Assembly: GCA_022826705.1 (NCBI GenBank)
Contig: JAJDUJ010000010.1
Span: forward strand, 92,348-156,347
DNA length: 64,000 bases
DNA from: Acidimicrobiia bacterium
GTDB lineage: Bacteria; Actinomycetota; Acidimicrobiia; Acidimicrobiales; Bin134
Direction: 5' to 3'
Part shown: in pieces, positions 1-8,609 of the stretch
Layout of the letters: the number at the start of each line of letters is the position of its first letter
How positions within the stretch are numbered: position 1 is the stretch's first letter
The notes under the pieces: model-generated
What the model was told of the DNA's origin: nothing
Seen by the model: the letters and a program-made list of their open reading frames with translations, nothing else
Database searches by the model: none
Made by a program: the position numbers and the translations under genes

Positions 1-113
1 GGGGCAGTCGCAAGCCCAGCCCTGCGGAGGTGGCCGACAATCCCCGAGCCTCCAGCGCCCGCTTTCGGGCCTTCTGCAAGCTGGGGGCCGATCAGGATGA
101 GGTGATCGGCTAA
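1..113 (+). CDS. rsmH: RsmH (MraW), 16S rRNA C1402 methyltransferase, 3' end only
   Basis: Partial gene entering from the left edge. Reading in the frame that ends with TAA at 111-113 gives about 36 residues. They include the NPRASSARFRA stretch, which matches the conserved C-terminal NPRxxSAxLRA motif of RsmH. The family methylates N4 of C1402 in 16S rRNA and normally opens the dcw cluster immediately before ftsL, as here. The stop codon overlaps the ATG of the next gene by one base. Only the C-terminus is visible, so catalytic residues cannot be checked. Confidence 0.85.
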   Translation, partial: GSRKPSPAEVADNPRASSARFRAFCKLGADQDEVIG

Positions 114-502
114 TGGTCGCCCCGCAACACCGCCCCCAACCGTCGCCGGCCGATCCGGCCCACCAGACCGACCAGCCCCGCCAGCACCTTCGGGCGGCGC
201 CACGGCCGAAACGCAGGCTGATGCCCGTGCTGGGCTGGGCTGCGGCCATCACCGTGGTTGTCGCCCTGTTCGCCCTCGCCCTCCTTCATGCCGTGATCGT
301 GGACCGACAAACCACTCTCGACAATCTGAATCAGCAGATTGAAGACGTTCGAGCCGTGAACGACCGATTGCAGCTCAACGTGGCCAGGGCAGAAGCTCCC
401 AACCGCATCGTGGCCGAGGCGCTGTACCGGTTGGGGATGGTGGAGCCCGATGGCCGGACCTACCTGCCCCCGCTGGAATCGGACGAGGGTGGAGCGAGGT
501 GA
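113..502 (+). CDS. ftsL: FtsL-like cell-division protein
   Basis: 129 residues: a basic, proline-rich cytoplasmic N-terminus (about 1-36), one membrane segment (about 39-61), then a short predicted coiled coil (about 64-90) with the LNQQIEDVRAVNDRLQ pattern typical of FtsL/DivIC septum-formation proteins. FtsL forms the periplasmic FtsQ-FtsL-FtsB bridge in the divisome. The identification rests on topology, size and position between rsmH and ftsI, since FtsL sequences are poorly conserved. It overlaps rsmH by 1 nt and ftsI by 4 nt (GTGA), so it is translationally coupled. Confidence 0.8.
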   Translation: MVAPQHRPQPSPADPAHQTDQPRQHLRAAPRPKRRLMPVLGWAAAITVVVALFALALLHAVIVDRQTTLDNLNQQIEDVRAVNDRLQLNVARAEAPNRIVAEALYRLGMVEPDGRTYLPPLESDEGGAR

Positions 503-2508
503 GCCCTTCCGAGGAGGTTGCCGGGCGGAGCTCGCGACGTCGCCGTGGTACGGCCATGGCGGTGGTGTTCGCCTTGGTGGCCGTGGTTCTAGGCATCCGA
601 CTGGCCGACCTTCAGCTCTTCAGCTCTGACGCCTTTGTGGAGTACGGCCAGCAGCAGCGAACCCGAACGGTCAAGCTGACCGCGGATCGGGGCCAGATCT
701 ACGACCGAAACGGGGTGGCGCTGGCCCTGTCGGTGCCGCAATGGACAATCTGGGCCGACCCCAGCCAGGTGGATGATCCAGCCGCCGCCGCGGCTGCTCT
801 TGCCCCCGTGCTGAACATGGACGGGAACCATCTGCTCCAGTTGCTGAGCGAGCCCGACCAGCACGCCTATCTGGCTCGGACCGTGCCCGACGACATCGCT
901 GCGGCAGTGGCCGACCTCAACATCAAGGGAGTGTTCCGGTTGGAGGAGTCCGCCCGGTTCAACCCGGCCGGCTCCCACCTGGCGCGGGCCGTGGTCGGAA
1001 CCGTGGATGTCGACCAAACGGGCATCAGCGGCATCGAATACCAGTACGACGAGTTGCTGGGCGGCGTGCCCGGCGAGATGGTGCTGGAGAGCAGCCAAGA
1101 CGGGCGCACGATCCCCACCGGCGCCCGCCACATCAGACCCGCGCAACCGGGGGCCGACCTGTACCTGACCATCGACCGCTCCTTGCAGTTCGAAGCCGAG
1201 CGGGCGTTGATGCGCCAGATTGAAGAGGTAAGTGCCGCCAGCGGCACCGTCATCATCATGGTGCCCGGCACCGGCGAGATCCTGGCCATGGCCTCGGTGG
1301 GTCGAGATCAAGAGGGAAATCCGGTCTCCCTCAGCGAGAACCGGGCGGTGACCTGGGCCTTCGAGCCCGGATCGGTGATGAAGAGCGTTCCGCTCTCCGG
1401 GGTGATTGAGACGGGGCTGGGCGAGCCGCACCATGTGCGCGAAGTCAATCACTGGCTTGAGCTCTACGATCAGACGTTCACCGACCACACCGAGTACGGG
1501 ACCGTGCTCTACAGCATGGAGGAGATCCTGGCCCGTTCGTCCAACACCGGCACCGTGGAGTGGGCTCTGGTTCTGGGCTCCACCCGCCTGGCTGCCTACA
1601 TGTCCCGGTATGGGCTGGGGTCGGCCACCGGGCTGGGCTTCAGGGGCGAGTCGTCTGGATTGGTCCCGCAACTCTTGAGCTGGAGCGGCACCGACGTGGC
1701 CAGCTTCGCTCTGGGCCAGGGCATTCTGGCCACCCCGTTGCAGGTGCTGATGGTGTACAACACCCTGGCCAACGGAGGGGTGCGGGTGCCGCCCACCCTG
1801 GTGCAATCGGCCGTCGACGCCGATGGCCAGACGATCCGATTGGAACAGGGCGACCCGGTGAGGGTGGTCTCCGCGCACACCGCCTCACAGATGACCGACA
1901 TGCTGGTCACGGTTGTGCGGGAGGGAACCGGACGAAATGCCCAGGTCGAGGGCTACTCCATCGCCGGCAAGACGGGAACCGGCCAGAAAGTGCTGTCGGG
2001 CGGCAACTATGAGGACGACGAGGGGTTCAGCCGCTACACGGCCACGTTTGCCGGCTTCTATCCCGCCGAGGATCCGCAGCTCTCGATGATCGTGGTGATC
2101 GACGAGCCGGTGACCAACTTCTACGCCAGCCAGTCGGCCGCTCCGCTGTTCGCCGAATTGGCCAAGTACTCCCTCCAACGCCTCCGCATCGCCCCTCCCG
2201 CCGCCTACTTCACCCTCGGGTCCAAGTTGGGACCGGCCCCCACCCCCCAGCCGGCCCCAACCCTGGATCCGGCCGCTGCCTCCGACCCAGAAACAACCAG
2301 CACCCCCGAGCCCGCGGCCGAACCGACAGGACCAGAGCCGGTGACGGAACCGGTTGAGCCTGAAACGGTGGCCGAGCCCGAACCGGTGGCTGAGCCCGAG
2401 CCGTCGGCAACGCCTTCGCCGGTTCCCACGTCGGAACCCACCGCCGAGCCGAATGCCCAGCCTGTGGCCGAGCCGGCACCAGCCCCTGGAGCCGAGAACG
2501 GGCCATGA
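499..2508 (+). CDS. ftsI: FtsI/PBP3-type peptidoglycan transpeptidase
   Basis: 669-residue class B penicillin-binding protein that cross-links septal peptidoglycan. It has an N-terminal membrane anchor (about 19-40), the dimerisation region with DRGQIYDRNG, and a transpeptidase domain. The nucleophile is in S292-V-M-K295, the SxN motif is S347-S-N349 and the KTG motif is K491-T-G. Start is GTG at 499, overlapping the ftsL stop. The C-terminal 95 or so residues (about 575-669) are an unusual low-complexity Pro/Glu/Ala/Thr tail rich in EP dipeptides, beyond the usual end of the family and presumably outside the membrane. The stop overlaps the murE ATG. Confidence 0.95.
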   Translation: MSPSEEVAGRSSRRRRGTAMAVVFALVAVVLGIRLADLQLFSSDAFVEYGQQQRTRTVKLTADRGQIYDRNGVALALSVPQWTIWADPSQVDDPAAAAAALAPVLNMDGNHLLQLLSEPDQHAYLARTVPDDIAAAVADLNIKGVFRLEESARFNPAGSHLARAVVGTVDVDQTGISGIEYQYDELLGGVPGEMVLESSQDGRTIPTGARHIRPAQPGADLYLTIDRSLQFEAERALMRQIEEVSAASGTVIIMVPGTGEILAMASVGRDQEGNPVSLSENRAVTWAFEPGSVMKSVPLSGVIETGLGEPHHVREVNHWLELYDQTFTDHTEYGTVLYSMEEILARSSNTGTVEWALVLGSTRLAAYMSRYGLGSATGLGFRGESSGLVPQLLSWSGTDVASFALGQGILATPLQVLMVYNTLANGGVRVPPTLVQSAVDADGQTIRLEQGDPVRVVSAHTASQMTDMLVTVVREGTGRNAQVEGYSIAGKTGTGQKVLSGGNYEDDEGFSRYTATFAGFYPAEDPQLSMIVVIDEPVTNFYASQSAAPLFAELAKYSLQRLRIAPPAAYFTLGSKLGPAPTPQPAPTLDPAAASDPETTSTPEPAAEPTGPEPVTEPVEPETVAEPEPVAEPEPSATPSPVPTSEPTAEPNAQPVAEPAPAPGAENGP

Positions 2509-3923
2509 CCGCTCCATCGATGGCGTTGCCGGTGCTGGCTGAATCTGCTCCCGGGCTGATCGACAAAAGCGGAAACGTCGAGATCACCGGGTTGGCCCAC
2601 GACTCCCGCACTGTGAATTCCGGCGATCTGTTCTTCTGCGTGCCGGGCGCCCAGCACGATGGACACGACTTCGCAGCCGACGCGTTGGCCCGCGGGGCCG
2701 CGGGGCTGGTGGTGGAGCGCCCGCTCGATTTGGACTGTCCCCAGTTGCAAACCAAATCGGTGCGCCAGGCCATGGGCCCCATCAGCTCGAAGTTCTACGG
2801 ACACCCCTCCCACTCCATGACGGTGATTGGGGTTACCGGCACCAATGGCAAGACCACGGTATGCAGCCTGCTGAGATCGGTGCTCGATGCCGCCGGACTG
2901 CAAAGCGAGATCCTGGGCACGCTCACGGGAGTCTTGACCACCCAGGAGTCGGTCGACTTGCAGCACCAACTGGCCTGTTGGTGGTCGGCTGGGACCGAAG
3001 CGGTGGTGATGGAGGTTTCGAGCCACGCGCTGGCCCAGCACCGGGTGGACGGCATCCGCTTCGACGCCGCGGTGTTCACCAACCTCACCCCCGACCACTT
3101 GGACTACCACCGCACCATTGAGGAGTACTTCGCCGCCAAGGCCCGACTGTTCACGCCCCAGCTATCAGACCGGGGGGTGGTGAATGGGGACGATGACTAT
3201 GGCAAGCAGCTTGCGGCCGATCCCCGCATCCCCACCGTGGTCTATGACCCCAAGAACATGCCGGTCCGGCTTGGATCCCGAGATCTGGCCTTGAAGTGGA
3301 GAAAACAGGACGTGCGCCTGCCCCTCATCGGCCGGTTCAACGCCGCCAACGCTCTGGCTGCGGCGGAGACCGCTCTTCTGCTGGGTGCCAGCCCGTCGGA
3401 GGTCGTGGTTGGGCTGGAGTCGGTCGCCCCGGTACCGGGCCGGTTCGAGACCATCGAGTCGGATAGCCCGTTCACGGTGGTGGTGGACTATGCCCACACT
3501 CCTGATGGCCTGGCCCAGGTGCTGACCGCCGCCCGTGAGCTGGTGGCCGGCTCGGGTTGCCTGCGGGTGGTGTTCGGCTGCGGGGGTGACCGTGATTCCG
3601 GCAAGCGCCCGATGATGGGCAAGGTGGCGGCCGAGTTGGCCGATCAAGTGATCGTCACCTCCGACAACCCTCGCACCGAGAACCCCGAAGCCATCATCGC
3701 CGACATCTTGAGCGGTGTGCCCGAGGACTCCGGTGGAGTCTCCACCCAACCCGACCGGGCGGCGGCCATCGCCCAATGCCTCGATAGCGCATCCGATGGC
3801 GATGTGGTGGTGGTGGCCGGGAAAGGCCACGAGACCACCCAGGTGGTGGGCGACCGGGTGATTCCCTTCGACGACCGAGTGGTGGCCCGAGAGGCGTTGG
3901 CGGCTAGGGGGGCCACCCGATGA
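2505..3923 (+). CDS. murE: UDP-MurNAc-tripeptide synthetase MurE
   Basis: 472 residues. Adds the third residue of the peptidoglycan stem to UDP-MurNAc-L-Ala-D-Glu in an ATP-dependent reaction. It contains the Mur-ligase P-loop GTNGKTT (112-118), the central NLTPDHLDYH motif and a C-terminal domain with DYAHTPDGL. The DNPR motif (in TSDNPRTEN) is the signature of meso-diaminopimelate-adding MurE enzymes, so this cell wall probably uses meso-DAP. ATGA overlaps at both ends: with ftsI upstream and mraY downstream. Because the downstream overlap is direct, murF, which often follows murE, is absent from this position. Confidence 0.95.
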   Translation: MTAPSMALPVLAESAPGLIDKSGNVEITGLAHDSRTVNSGDLFFCVPGAQHDGHDFAADALARGAAGLVVERPLDLDCPQLQTKSVRQAMGPISSKFYGHPSHSMTVIGVTGTNGKTTVCSLLRSVLDAAGLQSEILGTLTGVLTTQESVDLQHQLACWWSAGTEAVVMEVSSHALAQHRVDGIRFDAAVFTNLTPDHLDYHRTIEEYFAAKARLFTPQLSDRGVVNGDDDYGKQLAADPRIPTVVYDPKNMPVRLGSRDLALKWRKQDVRLPLIGRFNAANALAAAETALLLGASPSEVVVGLESVAPVPGRFETIESDSPFTVVVDYAHTPDGLAQVLTAARELVAGSGCLRVVFGCGGDRDSGKRPMMGKVAAELADQVIVTSDNPRTENPEAIIADILSGVPEDSGGVSTQPDRAAAIAQCLDSASDGDVVVVAGKGHETTQVVGDRVIPFDDRVVAREALAARGATR

Positions 3924-4951
3924 TCCGCCTGCTGTTCGCCGTTGCCATTGCCGGTGTGGTCTCGGTGATCGGCACCCGTTTCTCGATCACCTTCCTGCGC
4001 AAGCACTCCATCGGCCAGCCCATCCGCTTGGACGGGCCCCAAGGCCATGTCAGCAAGGCGGGGACACCCACCATGGGGGGAGTGGCCATCGTGATCGGCG
4101 CGCTGGCCGGGTACGGCATCAGCGACCTCTACAACGGCATCTTCACCCGCACCGGCCTGATCGTGATGCTGGCCATTCTCGGCTCGGGGGTCGTCGGCTT
4201 CGTCGACGACTGGCTCAAGGTGTCCCGAGAGCGCAACCTGGGCCTCGGAAAGGGCACCAAGATCCTGGGCCTTCTCATCGTGGCGGTGGGATACGCGGTG
4301 CTGATGATCCAACTGACCGACGTCCGCACCGAGCTCTCCTTCACCCGCTACGACTCCCTGAACATCGACTTAGGGCCGTGGGGCTGGGGACTTTGGGCCG
4401 TGCTGTTGATCTTGGGCACGAGCAACGCGGTGAACCTGACCGACGGGCTCGACAGCCTGGCTGCTGGCTCTTCGGTGTTCGCCTACGCCGCCTTCGTGGC
4501 GATCGGCTTTTGGGCCTTCCGCAACGAGGACATCTACGGCATACCCCACGCCCTGGACCTGGCCATTTTGGCCGCGGCCATGTTGGGGGCCAGCGCCGGC
4601 TTCATGTGGTGGAATGCCGCGCCGGCCCGCATCTTCATGGGTGACACCGGATCGCTGTCGTTGGGCACCGGGATGGCCGCGCTGGCCTTGGCCACCAACA
4701 CCCACCTGCTGCTGCCCATCATCGGCGGCTTGTTCGTGATGGAGACCCTGTCGGTGATCATCCAGGTGTTCAGCTTCCGGGTGTTCGGTACCCGAGTGTT
4801 CCGCATGGCTCCGATCCACCATCACTTCGAACTGGGCGGCTGGCCCGAGACCACCGTGATCATCCGGCTGTGGATCATGACCGGCTTCGCCACTGCGGTG
4901 GCCCTCGGACTCTTTTACGCCGACTTCGTTTCCATCGGAGGGGCAGATTGA
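3920..4951 (+). CDS. mraY: Phospho-MurNAc-pentapeptide transferase MraY
   Basis: 343-residue polytopic membrane enzyme that makes lipid I from UDP-MurNAc-pentapeptide and undecaprenyl phosphate. Family landmarks are present: FVDDWLK (DD at 96-97), NLTDGLDSLA (172-181), MGDTGS (240-245) and the HHHFELGGWPE loop (HHH at 300-302). Hydrophobicity fits the usual ten transmembrane helices. It begins inside the murE stop (ATGA), and its own stop overlaps the TTG start of murD, so the whole run is one tightly coupled operon. Confidence 0.96.
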   Translation: MIRLLFAVAIAGVVSVIGTRFSITFLRKHSIGQPIRLDGPQGHVSKAGTPTMGGVAIVIGALAGYGISDLYNGIFTRTGLIVMLAILGSGVVGFVDDWLKVSRERNLGLGKGTKILGLLIVAVGYAVLMIQLTDVRTELSFTRYDSLNIDLGPWGWGLWAVLLILGTSNAVNLTDGLDSLAAGSSVFAYAAFVAIGFWAFRNEDIYGIPHALDLAILAAAMLGASAGFMWWNAAPARIFMGDTGSLSLGTGMAALALATNTHLLLPIIGGLFVMETLSVIIQVFSFRVFGTRVFRMAPIHHHFELGGWPETTVIIRLWIMTGFATAVALGLFYADFVSIGGAD

Positions 4952-6294
4952 GCCCGGCACCCGTGCTTCTGGTGGGCTTCGCCGTGACCAACCAGGCGGT
5001 CTGCGCCCAGTTGACCGAGCGCGGCCATGCTGTAGTGGCGGCCGACGATGCCCCCAACGACCAGGCTCGCCGCCAGGCCGCGGCAATGGGCGTCGATCTC
5101 ATTGAGAGCCCTGCTCCTGAAGACTGGCCAGCGCTGGTGGCCGACGCCCGGGTTGTGGTCCCCACTCCGGGGCTTCCCGAGTCCCACCCTTCGCTCGGAG
5201 CCGCCGAGGTCGCGGAAACACCCGTGATCTCCGAGTTCGACCTGGCTCAGCGGTGGGACGCGCGCCCCACGCTGGCGGTTACGGGCACCAACGGAAAAAC
5301 CACGGTGACGCTTCTGGCCGCAGCCATGCTGGAAGCCTCCGGGGTGCCAACGACGGTGGCGGGGAATACCGAGACACCGCTGGTGGAGGCCATCCGAGAC
5401 GAGCGGCCCGCGGTTTTCGTCGTGGAGGCGTCCTCATTCCGACTGGGCCACAGCCGGTGCTATCGGCCCGCAGTGGGCGCGTGGCTGAACTTCGCCCCCG
5501 ACCACCTCGACGTTCATGCGTCTCTGGCCAGCTATCGCACGGCCAAGGCTGCGGTGTGGAGCAGGGCCGACGACCAATCCATCTCGGTGGTGAACCAGGA
5601 CGATCCGGTGGTGGTCGCCCACACCCCTGATCGGGGCCAGGTGGTGACCTTCGGTGTCGATGAAGGCGATTTCCGGGTGAGCGGGGGAGCCCTGCGGGCG
5701 GGGTCGGAAAAGCTGGCCGACACCGCAGAGCTGCACCGGGCCCATCCCCATGAGCTTTCGAACCATCTGGCCGCGGCGGCCGTGGCCATGGCCTCAGGCG
5801 CCCACCGGGAAGGAGTGAGGGAGGCCCTGCTGGCCTGGACCGGGCTTCCCCATCGGGTGGTCTTGGTGGCCGAGCACAAAGGGTTGAGCTTCTTCGACGA
5901 CTCCAAGGCCACCACGCCCCACGCGGTGTGCGCCGCAGTCCGGTCGGTAACGCGATCCTTGGGGCAACCCGCGGGCCAAGCAGTTCTCATCGCCGGGGGA
6001 CGAAACAAGGGGCTCGATCTGGAACCGATGGGTGAGGTGGCGCAAGGCGTGCGCGCAGTAGTGGCCATCGGGGAGGCTGCGGTCGAGGTTCATGAGGTGT
6101 TCGCCGGCCGCTGCCCGGTGACCATCGCCCAATCCATGGAGGATGCGGTGGGTAAGGCCGCCGAGATCGCCCAAATCGGTGACGCAGTGCTGCTGTCACC
6201 CGGCTGCGCCTCATTCGACTGGTACGGCTCCTACGCCGAGCGGGGCGACCATTTCTCTCTGCTGGTACGCGAACTGATCGGAGGATCACCATGA
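4948..6294 (+). CDS. murD: UDP-MurNAc-L-alanine:D-glutamate ligase MurD
   Basis: 448 residues from TTG at 4948. Adds D-Glu to UDP-MurNAc-L-Ala. The N-terminal Rossmann region begins VLLVGFAVTNQ, followed by the P-loop GTNGKTT (113-119), the FAPDHLDVH motif and a C-terminal domain with DDSKATTPHA. The TTG overlaps the mraY stop (TTGA), matching the other couplings in this operon. An in-frame ATG at 4870 lies inside mraY and would add 26 residues with no family equivalent, so it is not chosen. Ends in an ATGA overlap with ftsW. Confidence 0.93.
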   Translation: MSPAPVLLVGFAVTNQAVCAQLTERGHAVVAADDAPNDQARRQAAAMGVDLIESPAPEDWPALVADARVVVPTPGLPESHPSLGAAEVAETPVISEFDLAQRWDARPTLAVTGTNGKTTVTLLAAAMLEASGVPTTVAGNTETPLVEAIRDERPAVFVVEASSFRLGHSRCYRPAVGAWLNFAPDHLDVHASLASYRTAKAAVWSRADDQSISVVNQDDPVVVAHTPDRGQVVTFGVDEGDFRVSGGALRAGSEKLADTAELHRAHPHELSNHLAAAAVAMASGAHREGVREALLAWTGLPHRVVLVAEHKGLSFFDDSKATTPHAVCAAVRSVTRSLGQPAGQAVLIAGGRNKGLDLEPMGEVAQGVRAVVAIGEAAVEVHEVFAGRCPVTIAQSMEDAVGKAAEIAQIGDAVLLSPGCASFDWYGSYAERGDHFSLLVRELIGGSP

Positions 6295-7457
6295 CTACTT
6301 TCGCTCCCCAGATCCCCCGACGGGGGTTGGTGGCGGCACTCCGGTCGGCGCCGGCGGGTCAGGCCACCATGCCGTTCTACGTGCTGTTCGGGATGGTCCT
6401 CACCCTCAACGCCATCGGGCTAGTCATGGTGCTGTCGGTTTCGTCGGTCACCAATCACTATGTGGGACAGTCCACCTGGTACACCTTCCAGCGCCAACTG
6501 GTGTGGAGCGTCGGTGCGCTCTTGGCTCTGATGTTGGTTATGCGGGTGGACTACCGGCAGTGGCAGAAGTACTCCAAAGCCGTTTTGGCCTTCACCGGGC
6601 TGCTGCTGGTGGCCGTGCTGATCCCCGGAATCGGCACCACGGCAAACGGCGCCTCCCGCTGGATCTACTTCGGGCCGATCAGCTTCCAACCCTCTGAGCT
6701 GGCCAAGTTGGCCATGGCCCTCTTCGCCGCCGCGTGGCTGGCCGACAAGGCGGGCAAGGAGCGCAACACCCGCACCACGATCCGCCCGGTGCTGGTGGTG
6801 TGCAGCCTCATGTCCGGGCTCATCCTGCTCCAACCCAATCTGGGGACCGCGGTGATCATCGCGATGATTGCCTTCGCCGCCCTGTTCATGGCCGGGGTGC
6901 CCTTGCTCCCCCTCACCGGCTGGTCGCTGATCAGCGCGGCCGCGGCCGCTTTGGCCGCCTGGGGATCGGGCTACCGGCGCGACCGCTTGACCGCCATGCT
7001 CGACCCGTGGTCCGACCCCCTTGATACCGGATGGCAGACCATCCAATCGTGGGTGGGCATTGCATCGGGAGGCGCCTCCGGGGTGGGGCTGGGCGAGAGC
7101 CGGATCAAATGGGGCTTTTTGCCCGAGGCCCAAACCGACTTCATCTTCGCCGTTCTCGCCGAGGAGATGGGCTGGCTGGGCGCGATGTTCGTCATCGGGC
7201 TCTTCACCGGCTTCGTCGTGTGCGGGATGTGGATCGCCCTGCACACCCCCGATCGCTTCGGCCAAGTTCTGGCCACGGGCATCACCGTGTGGGTGGGAGC
7301 CCAGGCGTTTGTGAACATCGCCGCGGTGGTCGGGGTGCTGCCCATCACCGGTGTTCCCCTTCCGTTCCTGTCGGTGGGAGGCTCCGCACTGCTTACCAGC
7401 ATGATTGCCACCGGCATTCTGCTGAACATCGCCCGCCAGACCCGAGTCGAGCCGTGA
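6291..7457 (+). CDS. ftsW: FtsW, SEDS-family septal peptidoglycan glycosyltransferase
   Basis: 388-residue polytopic membrane protein of the SEDS family (FtsW/RodA). FtsW polymerises lipid II at the septum together with the FtsI transpeptidase encoded upstream. Family features include the FQPSELAKL segment, LQPNLGTAVII, the FIFAVLAEEMGWLG region and the C-terminal GVPLPFLSVGGSALL. FtsW is preferred over RodA because of its place between murD and murG. ATGA overlap with murD; its stop overlaps the GTG of murG. Confidence 0.95.
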   Translation: MTTFAPQIPRRGLVAALRSAPAGQATMPFYVLFGMVLTLNAIGLVMVLSVSSVTNHYVGQSTWYTFQRQLVWSVGALLALMLVMRVDYRQWQKYSKAVLAFTGLLLVAVLIPGIGTTANGASRWIYFGPISFQPSELAKLAMALFAAAWLADKAGKERNTRTTIRPVLVVCSLMSGLILLQPNLGTAVIIAMIAFAALFMAGVPLLPLTGWSLISAAAAALAAWGSGYRRDRLTAMLDPWSDPLDTGWQTIQSWVGIASGGASGVGLGESRIKWGFLPEAQTDFIFAVLAEEMGWLGAMFVIGLFTGFVVCGMWIALHTPDRFGQVLATGITVWVGAQAFVNIAAVVGVLPITGVPLPFLSVGGSALLTSMIATGILLNIARQTRVEP

Positions 7458-8605
7458 GCGAAAGCGCTCCGGTGTGGGCGGTGATCGCCGGGGGCGGGAC
7501 CGCCGGCCATGTCCACCCTGGCCTGGCCGTGGCTCGGGCCCTGGTTCGGCGCGGCCACCAGCCCGAGAGCATCCACTTTGTGGGCTCGGCCCGGGGAGTG
7601 GAGCGAGATCTGGTCCCGGCGGCCGGATTCGAGTTGACCCTGCTCCCCGGACGGGGGATCAAGCGCCAGCTCACATGGCAGAACCTCAAGTCGGCCGCCG
7701 GCCTGGCCCGGGCAGTGGTCCAGGCCCGAAGAATGCTGCGGCGCTTGCAGCCCGAGGTTGTGCTGGGGCTGGGCGGCTACGCCAGCGTGCCCTGCGCCCT
7801 GGCTGCTCGAATGCTCAGGATCCCGTTGGTGGTAACCGAGCAGAATGCGGTTCCCGGTTTGGCCAATCGCTGGGCCGGGCGCTGGGCCCGAGCGGCCGCG
7901 GTGTCATTCCCCGGCACCAAGCTGCCCCGGGCAGTGCTCACCGGCAATCCGGTGCGCGATGAGGTCCAGAGGGTCAACCGGGACGATGACCGGTCGGCGG
8001 CCCGAGCCTCTCTTGGCGTGGGTGAGGGGCGGCGTCTTGTGGTGGTGGCCAGCGGGTCGTTGGGCGCGGCTCGAATCAACCGGGCCGCGTTCGAAGCTGT
8101 TGGCCACTGGGCCGAACGGGAAGATCTGGCGGTACACCATGTGATCGGTCGAAGGGATTGGGAGGAGCTGTCCCACCTGCGACCCGACCTCTCCCAGGCG
8201 GCGCTGGAATACCGGGCCGTGGAGTACGAGATGGACATGCCCACGGTGTATGCCGCCGCCGATCTGGTGGTGGGGCGAGCCGGAGCGTCGAGTGTGGCCG
8301 AGTTGGCGGTGGTCGGGCTGCCGTCGGTGCTGGTTCCGCTGCCGGGCGCGCCCGGCGATCACCAGACGGCCAACGCCGCCCACCTGGCTGCCGTCGGCGG
8401 GGCCGTGATGATTCCCGACGCCGAGATGGACGGCCCCCGCATGGTCGAAGAGGTGGAGAATCTGCTGAAGGTCCCCGGCCTTCTTGGGGCCATGGGGAGA
8501 GAGGCAGCCGGTGTCGGTCGCCGAGATGCCGACACCCGGGTAGCCGATCTCCTCGAGCAGCATGCCCATAGACCCCACCAGAGGTACCGGAGGAAGCAAA
8601 AATAG
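7454..8605 (+). CDS. murG: MurG, lipid II N-acetylglucosaminyltransferase
   Basis: 383 residues from GTG at 7454, which overlaps the ftsW stop. Transfers GlcNAc from UDP-GlcNAc to lipid I at the inner face of the membrane. It carries the N-terminal glycine-rich GGGTAGHVHPG loop (from residue 13), the GLGGYASVP segment, the VVTEQNAVPGLANR motif and the C-terminal donor-binding region GRAGASSVAELAVVGLPSVLVPLP. The open frame continues far upstream inside ftsW, but the glycine-rich loop at the very N-terminus fixes this start. Confidence 0.95.
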   Translation: MSESAPVWAVIAGGGTAGHVHPGLAVARALVRRGHQPESIHFVGSARGVERDLVPAAGFELTLLPGRGIKRQLTWQNLKSAAGLARAVVQARRMLRRLQPEVVLGLGGYASVPCALAARMLRIPLVVTEQNAVPGLANRWAGRWARAAAVSFPGTKLPRAVLTGNPVRDEVQRVNRDDDRSAARASLGVGEGRRLVVVASGSLGAARINRAAFEAVGHWAEREDLAVHHVIGRRDWEELSHLRPDLSQAALEYRAVEYEMDMPTVYAAADLVVGRAGASSVAELAVVGLPSVLVPLPGAPGDHQTANAAHLAAVGGAVMIPDAEMDGPRMVEEVENLLKVPGLLGAMGREAAGVGRRDADTRVADLLEQHAHRPHQRYRRKQK

Positions 8606-8609
8606 GGCC

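Noticed and set aside
589..1878. Long minus-strand open frame opposite ftsI (and similar ones opposite murD, dnaE, ileS, hisC)
   Set aside because: These are GC-rich shadow frames on the opposite strand of well-supported genes; their translations are low-complexity His/Arg/Gly-rich and match no family.
4870..4947. Earlier ATG start for murD
   Set aside because: It lies inside mraY and adds residues before the family N-terminus; the TTG overlapping the mraY stop fits the coupling seen throughout the operon.
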